From NCBI GenBank assembly GCA_028023455.1, contig JAQFVV010012396.1:7542085-7606084 (forward strand): 64,000 nucleotides of DNA, written 5' to 3'. Shown in pieces: positions 38,454 through 50,420 of this stretch (position 1 is the stretch's first letter; every line of letters starts with the position of its first letter). A program made the translations under genes and the position numbers. The stretch is from Epiperipatus broadwayi (Eukaryota; Onychophora; Udeonychophora; Euonychophora; Peripatidae). The notes beneath the pieces were generated by a model. That model searched no databases. It worked only from the letters and a program-made list of their open reading frames with translations, and was not told the origin of the DNA.

Positions 38454-38989
38454 GCAAAACTCTCCATATAGTAGTACCACCCTGTGCCAACCAGAGTAAT
38501 CACTGGATGCCAGAAGGCTTGTGCATAAAATCCATATCTAATTTCTACTCATCCAATATCCCCAGACTAGTTTTGAGCTTGTGGCCTTCATCAGTGAGGA
38601 GCTTTGGATCTGAGAGCACTGCACCTAGATCTTAGGATCTAATGCAATCCTCCAGCAACCACCTTTTATCTCTACTTAACTACAAAACTATGCCAATGAA
38701 TTTGAAAACACAATAATATTTTCAATCTAAGCTCAATAGCTTATATAGTCATATGGTCTGAACTCAGTTCAGCAACCATACATTTTGGTGGCTTTGGCTC
38801 TTTAACAACCATAGTCACCACTATCCTATTAGGCAGGATTGGTGTTAAACCATTAAGCATCACATGATCACCATCTCTTATACTAGCACATAATTGTTTT
38901 TTAAGCAATGTATGGAGAGTTTTGCCTTGTTTAAAAACAATTATGTGCTAGTATAAGAGATGGTGATCATGTGATGCTTAATGGTTTAA
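38454..38989. mobile_element. Foldback/MITE-like element F2 with a perfect 57-bp inverted repeat
   Basis: Begins GCAAAACTCTCCATA (38454-38468), perfectly inverted at 38911-38925 (TATGGAGAGTTTTGC). Inner sequence (ATCACTGGATGCCAGAAGGC, TTGTGCATAAAATCC, GGCCTTCATCAGTGAGGA) is shared with F1, F3 and F4. At its right end 38845-38901 is an exact reverse complement of 38933-38989, with a 31-bp spacer that contains the terminal motif. The arm sequence also appears, diverged, in F3 (about 53991-54027), so it belongs to the family's outer end. Confidence 0.75.
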
Positions 38990-40899
38990 TATTAAATTTC
39001 ATTATACTTTTTTATTTTGTATCCCAAATAATTTTTAGTAAGTTCAATTTGAATATTTTCTTTTACTTTCTCAACATCAAAAAAAGAAAAAGGTTATTAA
39101 ATAATACAAAAAATTATCTTCATATATTTTAACTTTGTTGAAATGTTTCATAAATGTAAATAATAATTATGAATATTTGGAGTATATTTTTTGAAATCAC
39201 ATACACTATATATGTAACTCTTGTTAGGTCAGCTTGTTAAAAAACTCAACAATTTTTGTCTTTTCCAAAATTTGATTGATCTTAAAAACTTTAGAACAGC
39301 CGTATAAACTGACTTCAATCTTGATTCAGTTTTTTAAATACCTGGAGATAACCATCACAAAAGCTAAATCTTGAAAACAGTTCCTATTCTTACATTGCTC
39401 ATGTGCCTCAGTTTTTATTTCTAAAAACATTTAGATATCTGTAGTACCAAAAGTTACTTATGATAAAAAAACCAATATATTTTGTATAATATAGTAAAAC
39501 TTCTGATACAATTTAAAAGTAACAAAAATTTGTGCAATTAATGATGATTTTAATATTTTTATTTTTGGTCTTTGATATTTTTACTAATGATTTTAAGAAT
39601 AGGTCAGTAAATATGATATAGGTAAATAATTAAATTTAAAATAAGTAATATTGCAAGGTTCACTTTTGGGTTCTGTTGATTTATTCCAAAAAGAAAAGAA
39701 TGATTATAGATTTTAAATGAGATCAGATTTCATTACTTCAGGCTAACTAGACTAATATTGGTTCAACTACTTGGATAATTGTAGTATGTAGATTGAAAAT
39801 TTTACCTGAAAATGCTTACAAGGCTAATTTGCGAACTTCTGCACTACAGAATTTTGAAAATTTTTAAAATATGATGCTGGTCTAAACGGTATCAACAGAA
39901 TGTAAAATAATGATAAATGGCCACGAGATATAGGATAGTCTTAATACCCTACTCTCAAACACATAGGATAGTCTTGATACCCTACTCTCAAACACATTGG
40001 TCTTTTATTATGAAAAAAAAAAAACGTTATATATACAGAAAAATAAAGAAATAGATTCATAAGTATATATAGAATATTTATTTTATCACTATATGAGTAT
40101 GTGTCGAAAAAATATATTTGAGGATTTTAAAATACGCCAAATGAAATACTAATAAGATAATAATAATTCAGCAAATTATTTGTTGAAGTCTATATTTTTT
40201 ATTGCAAAAATTATTAAAAGCTGTATATATCGAAATATTCTACAATATTTATTTACCGTCACTTGTCAAATATATATGCAATATATATATAATAAACCAG
40301 AGCAGCATACTTCACGTCAGTATATTTGTGTTTTTACAGGAAGCAATGAGAAAGTTACTTGTTTTACCCTAATCATTAGATCTGGTGGTCATTTTGTCTG
40401 GATATCATGACCGCTTGCTGTGGTCACTTGTACACGCTATACTTGGTCATACTTGTCTAGAGCTAATGCTTGGTGAACTTTAACTCTTCTGATGATCTTT
40501 GACCTCTCACTAAAGTGTTCAGTTTTGTAACTTGAAAAAATTTCCCAGGGTAGTTGAATTAAAACAAACAAAAAACTTTTGCAATACTTCAAACACTTAA
40601 GAAAACTGGACTTCTTTTCAACTCTGTTTCAATATTTAAATTTGCTATGTTTTAAGGTAACAAATGAAAATTCATAATTTAACGTAAGATGTTATTTAAA
40701 TTTCAGACGAGTTGCTCGGCAAAAAAAACAACAACAAATCATTGATTTTAACACCAGCTTTTTAAATATTACTTCGCATTTAAACATAAAGAATGTACAG
40801 TAATATATTTTAAAGTCTATAAAAAAATTTACAATGGCATATAGTATAAAAAATAATGCCTGATATATATATATATATGCTGTGTCAATAAATTTCAAA
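38990..40899. other. AT-rich intergenic sequence
   Basis: No gene supported. A phrase of about 33 bp (ATAGGATAGTCTT.ATACCC...) is tandemly doubled at 39931-39998. Confidence 0.35.
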
Positions 40900-43438
40900 T
40901 TGCTTATTTGTTATTATCACTTGTAGATAAAATACACAAAAAAATTGCTGAGTATAATCCTACTACAGATTCATATTCACATATTAAACATTTAACTAAA
41001 GCATACAATACAATTTGTGATACGCTAAAAGAATATTTAGCTAGAAAAAAGAAAAAAATATTTTTAACAATCCACACAGCTGGACTAGAGGATATATTAG
41101 CTGGGCATTGGTATATCCTTCTACAATGCGTGTGCCCTCTGTTATAAATATTGAGGGTACCACCAGAATAGGAAATAACTTAATTGAAATATTATATGCA
41201 TATTTTAATCAAAAATTAAAAGCAACAATAGCATTTCAACTTGATCCTGATTTTTTTGGGTGCACAGGAGGATGAAAAATTTTTGTATCGAAATGATTTT
41301 GCACTAAAGTTAGCAACTATGTTCAGACTCCTGTCACACAGGAAAACATAGAATACCTAGATTTGTTTTTATTTTTTTGAATCAATTTACAAATCAATAT
41401 CTTGCAAATTTTTTGACGAATTTTTTTTATAAAATACAAGGATTATATCTTATGTCAATGGTATCTTTTAGTTTAAAAAACATGTCAATATCTTCTCTAA
41501 AAAATATGCGTCTTATATATATGAGTCCTCTAGGTATTAAATTGTTAGAGTCAGTAATTAAAGATAAAATCGAACTCTATCTATTACCATTCATTTCATC
41601 AAAATAATACGCAAAAACTCAGCTACCGAAAGTGACCCAATTGCAGTGCAATTGATTCTTTACAAAATGACATTCTTATTCAAACTCTTCAAAAAACTGA
41701 AATACAATACATAATTACTAATCTTCTCCTAAACCAAAAAATACATATAACATTAAATGATAAAATATCACCATTATTTATTCCACATCAATCAGTTCCT
41801 CAAAGCTTATCTCTCAGTGTATTACTACTTATTACATACCTTAACCCACTTATTAAACAAATATAACAAAATATTCCTGGCATGTTTGTACCAGAAATAA
41901 AAACTATTGTCTCATGTGTAGCGTATATGGATGATATTACAGTTTTTTTTAAACATCAAAGAAACAAATTTCTATACTACTTAACATTTTACAAGTGTAT
42001 GCACAAAAATATAAACTTAAATTTAACACAAATAAGACTTCTGCATGAGTAATTTATACAGGTCAGTTTCTTACTCAATTTTTTCATGGAAAACTTTCCA
42101 CCTTTCTTGGTTTTATTTCTATTTAAGCTTTACTAGCATGAGAGTGAAGACCCAAGAAAAGAAAAAAAAAGAAAAAAAAACTTGTTATTTCTCCAAATCA
42201 TATCTACCACCATATTCAAAACTGTCACTCCTTAATCAATTAATTATAACAAAAATTTCTTACCATCTAACCATCATACAATTTACAAAATCATTTATAA
42301 GATATATAAATTCACTTTGTATAAAGTTATTATGAGGAACAAACACAGTAATCATCTCTATAAATGTTTAAATTTATTTCTAGATCTAAATGGTCTAGGA
42401 ATTCACTCCATTAACATCTTTAATATCCAAAAGACAATAAATCTTTTGATACAAATGGTTAAACAATTTCCAATACTTGAACACATACTGAAATTAACTT
42501 CTACAGATAGACGATTCCAATAATTAATTTTTTAATATCAATATTTAATTTGGTGCAAATATAAAGATAAAATTGATACACTACTACAACAAAAGCATAC
42601 ATATTGAAATGTTTTTAAATTAATTCACATTAATTTTTTAAATAAATAATAAACAACTTTACTAAATTTAAAAATTGGTCCCTTGAACCAAAGTATTTCG
42701 ATTTTCTTTTAAAAATTAATTTAATGCCCCTCCCAACTATCTACTTTGTTAACTCCAAAATTTTTTACTCTAATGTTGTTTGCACATGTCAATAATGTCA
42801 CAGAGAGAGGAAACACACTTTCATTTTCTCTATGTTTGCTTTGGTCTTACAGCAATAAGGACATTAATTACAAATATATACAGAAACAACTCTGCAACAA
42901 TTAATAACATAAAGAATTCATTCTCTAAAATTTTTCTCACAAATATATGTGCTGCAACACAAATATTATATACACTATGATACATAAGATGCACATTTAG
43001 TATGGAAATAATACAAGATGACATCCCAATATTTTTTTAAAATAAATTAGAACAACTGAAACTGAGAGATAAAAAAATTGATTCTCTAGACATATTTGTA
43101 GCCATGTGGGTCTTAATTAATAAAACAACATTCAAGTCTCTAACCCTTATGGTAAATTAAAATTAAATATACAAATAATGATATACTATAATTTATTTAA
43201 AATTTATATATTATGTATTATGATTCATTGTATATATATATAATATTCAACTTTTTGTTCCAATTTTTTTTTATATATATTCTTTTTGTAATTACTATTC
43301 TTTATTTTAACTTTATCACTGTAATTTTTTTCCTCTTTTATTATTGTAATAATTAATACTTGTCATTGTATATATAAACATTGTAATTTGTAACATGTTA
43401 TTTTCAATAAAGTTCCTTTGAAAACTAATAATAATAAG
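40900..43438 (+). mobile_element. L1/Tx1-like LINE relic, copy A3 with 3' tail
   Basis: The longest of the three A copies. 40908-41147 is an unrecognised N-terminal segment (YNPTTDSYSHIKHLTKAYN...LARKKKKIFL). RT motifs follow: MRLIYMSPLGIKLLESVIKD (41507-41566), VPQSLSLSVLLL (about 41800), AYMDDITVFFKHQ (about 41922-41958) with an intact-looking YxDD. Then GLGIHSINIFNIQK (about 42392-42433), typical of L1/Tx1 C-terminal parts, and REETHFHFLYVC (about 42800-42835). AATAAA near 43408 and (AAT)n at 43424-43438 look like the 3' end. Stops and shifts break all domains. Confidence 0.7.
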
Positions 43439-43500
43439 ATGGAGTGGATGACTAAAGGGAGCTTGAAAGTCTGAGTTCAAATACCCTCTAATATAACTAG
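43437..43500 (+). repeat. tRNA-like short repeat, copy 1
   Basis: AAGATGGAGTGGATGACTAA ... GCTTGAAAGTCTGAGTTCAAATACCC. The GAGTTCAAAT part is B-box-like. The same sequence recurs at 43976-44050 and reversed at 57195-57262. Confidence 0.55.
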
Positions 43501-43535
43501 CTTAAAGTATATATATATATATATATATATATACT

Positions 43536-43552
43536 GCAATATTTAAATACAA

Positions 43553-43588
<36 letters not shown>

Positions 43589-43605
43589 TTGTATTTAAAT
43601 ATTGC
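43536..43605. repeat. Perfect 70-bp AT palindrome
   Basis: GCAATATTTAAATACAAGAA at 43536 is the exact reverse complement of the end at 43605, with a (TA)n centre and no unpaired loop sequence. It could extrude as a cruciform. No function assigned. Confidence 0.9.
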
Positions 43606-43975
43606 ATATTCAGCCTGTATTCTACCCATCCCTCTTCTGTATATTTAAATGGGCTTAAGGTTCTACATATGAGAATCAGAATGACATTAGTCAACATGGA
43701 TATGACAATAAAAAATGGGAAAACAAAGGATTTAAACATGCTATTATCAGATTTTCAATAAGATGGATGGCTGAAGAGATGGAGAGTGGAGAAGATTGAG
43801 GCCTGTACATTAAAATTTGAAGATTTGCTATCTTAGTATAAACCAAGCATTGATTATATATGTGTGTGGGAGATGATGATCTGGACCAACTGATGTTCTG
43901 ATTCAACACAAAATATGTATACTGGAAAACATTTATTTTTTTCACATGTATGTGGTCATATATATTAGTTGTATA

Positions 43976-44050
43976 AGATGGAGTGGATGACTAAAGGAAA
44001 CTTGAAAGTCTGAGTTCAAATATGCTCTAATTACATTTAGCTTAAAGTAT
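43976..44050 (+). repeat. tRNA-like short repeat, copy 2
   Basis: Matches 43437-43510 closely, including the following TTTAGCTTAAAGTATATATA, so the repeat unit extends past the B-box-like GAGTTCAAAT. Confidence 0.6.
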
Positions 44051-44600
44051 ATATATTATACTTATATTTAAATATTAATAATAATAACAACAACAAGCAC
44101 CAAAAAAGGGAATGGAAACAAGGTAGAAGTAAGAATGAAATGAATAAGTAAGCAAAAAGGTAATACACTAAATGGGTCTAAAGATAATATTTTTTAGTAT
44201 GGTTTTAGTGAGTTGTTTAAAATCTAAATTTAAAATGTCCTAATTCGCAAAGTCTTTATTATAAATGTTAATAAACAAAGTAAAGGGAATCTACAAATTT
44301 TACATTTCAAAAAAGAAACTTTATTTATAGCATTTTGTACAAAATCAAGAATACAAAAGAGCGTGACTTCTGATGGATGGATGTATTATATATTGATGAT
44401 TTCATGTGTTACATAATAGAAACCTCAGGCAATATCATTACCACTGAAGGTAAATTGAACAGATTAAAGTTTTGAGGCAAGAATGGAAAGTCCATAATCA
44501 GTTATAATGTAAGCTAGTACCAAGGAATCTGAATTAAGTTATGGTATTTCTGTTACATCCTCAATTGACTCCATGTCTGTTCTGCCAGTTGGTCAGGACA
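44051..44600. other. Intergenic, probably LINE 3' untranslated sequence
   Basis: No coding motif. It lies just downstream, in minus-strand terms, of the CR1/Jockey-like C-terminal segment and may be its tail. Confidence 0.3.
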
Positions 44601-45380
44601 AGTTCCTTTATCGATTTGTCTGACTTTCTTGATGTATTTTATCAGGAGATCCTCTGGACAGAGATCTTTCCCTTCTCGAACAATACCTTGCATTGTATTG
44701 TCCAGATCCCATAGTTGATGTAGGTGGCAATATTGTGAATACAATTATTATAATTTTCTTGATATTTAATTTAGAGAGCAAGCTTGGCATAGAAATATTC
44801 TGTGAAATAATTATATGCAAAAATTTAAAATCTTTTTTTTTTAATCTCAGCATTAAAACGATATACTGGTCACTATTTAGATTATTTAATTTAAAAAAAT
44901 TGACAAAAAAGGATTGAGATTTGATAATATCTGTTTTGGAATGAGGATTCCATATGACTGATCCATATTCCAAGATAGGGAATATCAAAGCTTGATTTTT
45001 ATAAATTTATTAAAATGCTTTACAAGTCTATAAATAGCTCCTACAACTTTGAAACATTTGTTTACCATAAAATCAATGTGATGATGAAAAGAGCCATTAT
45101 TGGAAAATATTATTCATAGATCTTTTTGATGATCATTTGTTATGATTTTAGAACCATAGATATAATTGGAAAAGCTTAAGATTTCAGAGTAAGAGACAAT
45201 ATAGCACTTATACACATTTATTTATATAAATGTTTTCATACCATTTAACGAAATTATCTACATCTTTTTAGAATCAAAAAACAGTCATTAATATATAAAT
45301 GTTTATGTTTCATAAAGAGGTTTATATAGTCATTGCAAAACTCATTTCTAAAGTAGTTTTTTCTTTTTTTCGCTCCCTCT
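44601..45380 (-). mobile_element. CR1/Jockey-like LINE relic, 3' half
   Basis: Minus strand, from about 45370: LYINDCFLILK (worn YADD box), DVDNFVKWYEN (about 45235-45268), HHHIDFMVNKCFKVVGAIYR (about 45050-45110), then FPILEYGSVIWNPHSKTDI (about 44926-44985) and a RLKKKDFKFLHIII tail. These are the C-terminal RT and thumb landmarks of CR1/Jockey-type LINEs. Frames change several times. It faces away from the 5' half at 45430-46410. Confidence 0.68.
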
Positions 45381-45429
45381 TCTGATTTTCTTTCTTCTTT
45401 TTTTTGGAACTGAAAAGGCTATACTCATT

Positions 45430-46410
45430 TGTGAGTGGCTGACTAAAACAATTTTGTTTATTTATAGAAGATTATTCAGGTTATATATTAGGGATTTTCA
45501 AAAATCCATACAAAATACTGAAAGTCATATTTCCGATGATCCTAAGCAATTTTTGACTCTGGTCAAAGATTTCGATATTATTAAAAGAAAATTACAAAGT
45601 GATAAACAATTCAAATCTAGTTGCAGATGATTTTTCTCATTATTTCTCAGAGCTTTTTAAATAATCAAAATCTCTAATGATTTAATTATTGAAAAGGTAG
45701 CACTTAGTCCTTTTATTGAATCTAACATTAATTTTGCTATTAAGCAGTATAAATTGCATTCTGATGTGAACCTTGGCAAGATTCCAACTTTCTTTTATAA
45801 AGAATGAACTGAATATATTCCTTCTCCTCTTTTACATATTTTTAATTTCTCTTTAATATTTTCCCTAAATCCCTTAAAGTTGCTAAAGTTGTACCTATTT
45901 TTCAAAAAGATCTAAAAATTCAGTAAATAACTATAGGTCAATTTCATTTCTACACACTGTTGCTGGAACATTTAAAAGATGCATATACAATAAAACTACC
46001 TCTGATATCTACAAGGTTTTGGCATTAGAGTAACATAGTTCCATTGAAACAAATCTGCGAGCTATTTTCAATCACATTTCCAATTCAACTGAGGATCAAT
46101 CTTGGTTGGATGTTATTTATTTTGATATGCATAAAGTTTTCACTAGAGTTAATTATAAAAATCTTCTTAGAAAGCTTTACAGATTAGTTTTTTCAAACGC
46201 TTAATTAATTAGATGGACCTTCTTTAAAGACAAAATGTTTTGTGAGAAGTTAGCAATAAATTATCATTGCCATATTGTTGTTTCACTGAGGTGCCTCAAA
46301 GCAGTGTTCTTGCACATTATTATTTAATGTATACACTGATGACCTCAAAAGTTATATTAAATTCTTACACCTTTTATATTATGCAGTTGATTGCCAAATT
46401 TTCAGACACG
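45430..46410 (+). mobile_element. CR1/Jockey-like LINE relic, 5' half in opposite orientation
   Basis: Plus strand: DDPKQFLTLVKDFD (about 45537), DDFSHYFSELF (about 45625), NYRSISFLHTVAGTFKRCIY (about 45932-45991), IYFDMHKVFTRVNYKNLL (about 46118-46170), TEVPQSSVLA (about 46285-46315, the VPQGSVLGP box) and LLYAVDCQIF (46372-46402, YADD with one Asp lost). It ends where the next, minus-strand LINE begins. With 44601-45380 it makes the two halves of a CR1/Jockey-type RT joined head to head. Confidence 0.7.
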
Positions 46411-49250
46411 CCTGTGCTTTTAAACATGCTGGTCCATTTTTTATTTTCTTGATATTTTGCAATGCTATTTTTTAATTTCTTCAACAAAAGTTTTCTTACT
46501 AATAATTCAACATTATGTCTAATTATAGTTCCCCAATATATTTTATTCTCTGCTATGTATTGTAATTCTTTAAAATGTCTTTGAGATAATCTATATAATG
46601 TAGATGGATCTATTTCTCCCATGAAACCATGTTTAAGTTCAATATAAACACCCTTTTAGAAAGACTATCAATGTTCATTCATTTTACATGTACAGTTCAA
46701 TAAAGGTGTGATTTTACAATATTGAACTCAATAATATCACATACAGCAAACTGAAGAGCTTATTTATTGCGTTTATGATTTTATTATTTTATTTTTAAAA
46801 TTGTATTAAACATTTGTAAATGAAACTTTTCTAATGACTTTATATTGTGCTGGTAGGATGTCCAAGTTTCACTTCCATACAATGAATTAGGTAAAACAAC
46901 TATTCTATATGCAGCTAACTTGGTTTCAGGAATTATTTCTTTGTGAAGAAGTATTCTATGCTTTAACTTGTTAAAAGCAGCAATGCATTAGAGTCTTTGC
47001 TGTTGCCTTAACAGCCAAATCCACTTTTCTTCTTATAAAACTGCCAAGATAAGTTGATAACCATTCAAATTAAAAGTTTCTGAGGATTTTTTCCTTTACT
47101 TATTAATAAAGATGTCGAGTTTTTTAATATTAATTAATAAACTAAGGACATTATATATTGCACTCAAAACATTGAGAACATTCTGTAAATTGTCTTTAGA
47201 AGTGGCAAAAATAGCACAATCATCAAACAATGCAGATCCATAAGCCAAGAAGAAAAAGTTCTTGTTCTCACTTTTTAATGATTCAAATTAAATATTCTAT
47301 TACCAAACATGTACCATATCTTGATCTTTGTTTGATTAAACTGTCTATAAAAAATTCCAAAATTCACTGTCATAAAAACTGATCACAGTGTCAAAGTAAG
47401 TATGCATACTTGTTTAACACTAATTTTCATTTCAAATGCCTCAGGATTTAATCATATAGATAGTGTATAATATGAATAAATTTTGGTAAACAACCAACTA
47501 ATTTTAATTCCACAGACCTGTTTTATTAACTAAATCAATAAAATCAATATATAAATTGCTCATGTGCATCAGATACTTTTTTTTGCATTTTCCTGGCAAC
47601 AAAACCCATGTATATAATGCTTCCTAACTACATTGAGTCTCTGGTAACTATTCAAATATATTGGAAGAAATTTATTCAATAAAATTCTTAAAAGTACCTT
47701 TGCTTTAGAAAATAATATTATATGATAATTACTATAATCTTGTCTATTTCCATTGTTTTTAGAAATTGAAATAATAAAAGTATCCTTAATATTGGATGGT
47801 ATAACTTCATATCCTAATAAATTTTAATATTTTTGAAGCTAATATCAAATTTTAAAATTTCTTTAGGTATTTTATCAGGCCTGAGGTCTTTCCATTTTAA
47901 AGTTACAAAGAACTGTTTTGACTTCAATAAGCTGGATATCTTTGTCCAAATCTAAATTAGATAAAATGGATATATCAGTAAAAGTTATCATCTCAATTCT
48001 TATGACATTTTTTAAAAAATGATCAAAGTAACCCTTTCATCTGTTCAAAATATTGTCATTACATAAGAGAATGCCATTGCAGGATTTAAAAAAGAGCTGT
48101 GATGCCATTTCTCAGATCCATAGTTTACTTTTAATGTATTAAAAAAGAAGTAAAATGACCATGGTCAGTGAATACCTGTATCTTTTTTGCAGTTTTAATC
48201 TGTTATTTTTATGCCTTCTTATCAGTCATTGAAAGTCTGCCTTCAGAACTTTTATTTTTATAATAAAATTTCACATTTTAATCTCTTATTCTGCCAAGCA
48301 GAAAATACCAAATATTTCAATTTAATTAAATCATGAATAACAAGATAATTGCCAGAAAAAACTGTCATGATTCATTTTTTTAGTGAACCCAAGGATAGAT
48401 TTATTTCTATCCATAACATACTCTTTACGAAAATTCCATGTTTTAGTAACATGATGGTCTTAAAAATTCAGATTAGTAATTGTTCCTAATAATTATTAAT
48501 ATTTAGTACATATATTAAATTCTTCTCTGTTGGAGCATACTAATCTATGATCTGTCCAATAATCTATGTTATAGGTGCTCAGGTAATGTGAATTTTTCTC
48601 ATATTCCAACTTCTAACTATAATATAATCTATTAAATACGATTGTTTTGAGTGTGAATGCAGTTATTTGTCTTTATAACTAAGCAAAGTGTTTGTGGTAG
48701 TCAAACCATATGTTAGGCATAAATTCAATTAGAACAAATCATTTAAATTTATAGGCTCAATATCACTATTTCCAATAACTTCTGGCCAAAATCTATTATT
48801 TGTATTAATATGTTGCATTAAAGTCTCTAATTCAATCTTTTAATGATATTTCTGTGATAAGGCTATCTAATAAAAAATAAAAGATTTTTTTTCTGAATTA
48901 CTTAAATCTGAGATTAAAGCATTAGCTAATAAAATGAGAACTAGTATTATTGTACACGGCAAGTTTAAACAGTGTTAGTTTTTTATTGGTACAATAAAAA
49001 ATTCCAATAATAAAAGGTACTAAACTAGACTTTACAGAAAATCTAAAATCATACATTCTTCTTTCATTGACTGGTTTGCCTTTCCAAAAAAACTTGTATT
49101 TATTCATCTCTTCTATTAAACTTCTTTTTCTGTAAGATAAATTTCATTAAGAACAGCTTTAACTATCTTAACTCTTGACAGTTCTTTAGCTGCATGTGCA
49201 CTTATCTGTCCTGATCTTGAAAATTTTATATCAAGTAAAGTTAGCATATT
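46411..49250 (-). mobile_element. RTE/BovB-like LINE relic, copy C1 (endonuclease and RT)
   Basis: Minus strand from about 49100: FFWKGKPVNERRMYDF (49045-49095) and FSVKSSLV, then GLTTTNTLL, IDYIIVRSWNMRK (about 48590-48640) and DYWTDHRLVCSN (about 48545), an AP-type endonuclease. RT: ISKNNGNRQDYSNYH (about 47720-47765), LLRILLNKF (about 47675), FCCQENAKK (about 47580). C-terminus: LPNSLYGSETWTSYQHNIK (46839-46895) and EKFH. These landmarks match the widespread family whose endonuclease also appears in the BCNT/CFDP2-type proteins, hence RTE/BovB-like. Frames are broken throughout. Confidence 0.8.
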
Positions 49251-49404
49251 TCATGTTTATATATTTAGAAAAATAAATTTCTAATATCACTGTCTTTCAC
49301 TAAACTACTATTACTTATATTATTATTACTATTGTTATTTCTATCACTGAAATGAGTAATCTGCCAGGTGCAACAATCTTTCTAGACAGTGTGAGACTCT
49401 TATA

Positions 49405-49825
<421 letters not shown>

Positions 49826-50420
49826 TAAGAATTGAATGATTTATTGTTTGGGAGTTCATAAAATGGTAAAACACTGAAACTGATTAATTTGGAACCACAA
49901 TATATAAATCTTGAGTTCCAGAACATCACTCTATCACTGCATTAAACTGGGGTATTTTAATCCAATCAATTATGATCACTGATTTAGATAAAACCTTTGC
50001 AAGCAATAACTTAGATAAAACAATACACAAAAATTGTAAAAATGCAAAAAAAAAAAATACAGGCATTACTGTATTATTTAACAACCATTTTCATCAGTAG
50101 CAGCCGCAAGTTAATAAATATGATGTTTTAGTGCAAAAGATATATAAAAAACAATAAAAGTTAAAGGTTTAAAGCTGTTTTATGATTATATAAATCAATT
50201 TATAAATCACAAATATGTCCTCATAATCACTGTTTCATTTATTTGAATCATATGATTCTGTTATTTAACTTTTTCCTCATTTTTCTTTTATATAAAATTC
50301 ATACACCTTGTCTATTTGTAGATCTTTTATTTTCTATCTTTATCACATCTTTTCAATGAAAATAATCAATATTCAATTTCTTTGATTGTTTTCAAGATCA
50401 TTTTTACAATATAAATAAGG
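49826..50420. other. AT-rich intergenic sequence
   Basis: No gene or repeat supported. Confidence 0.3.
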
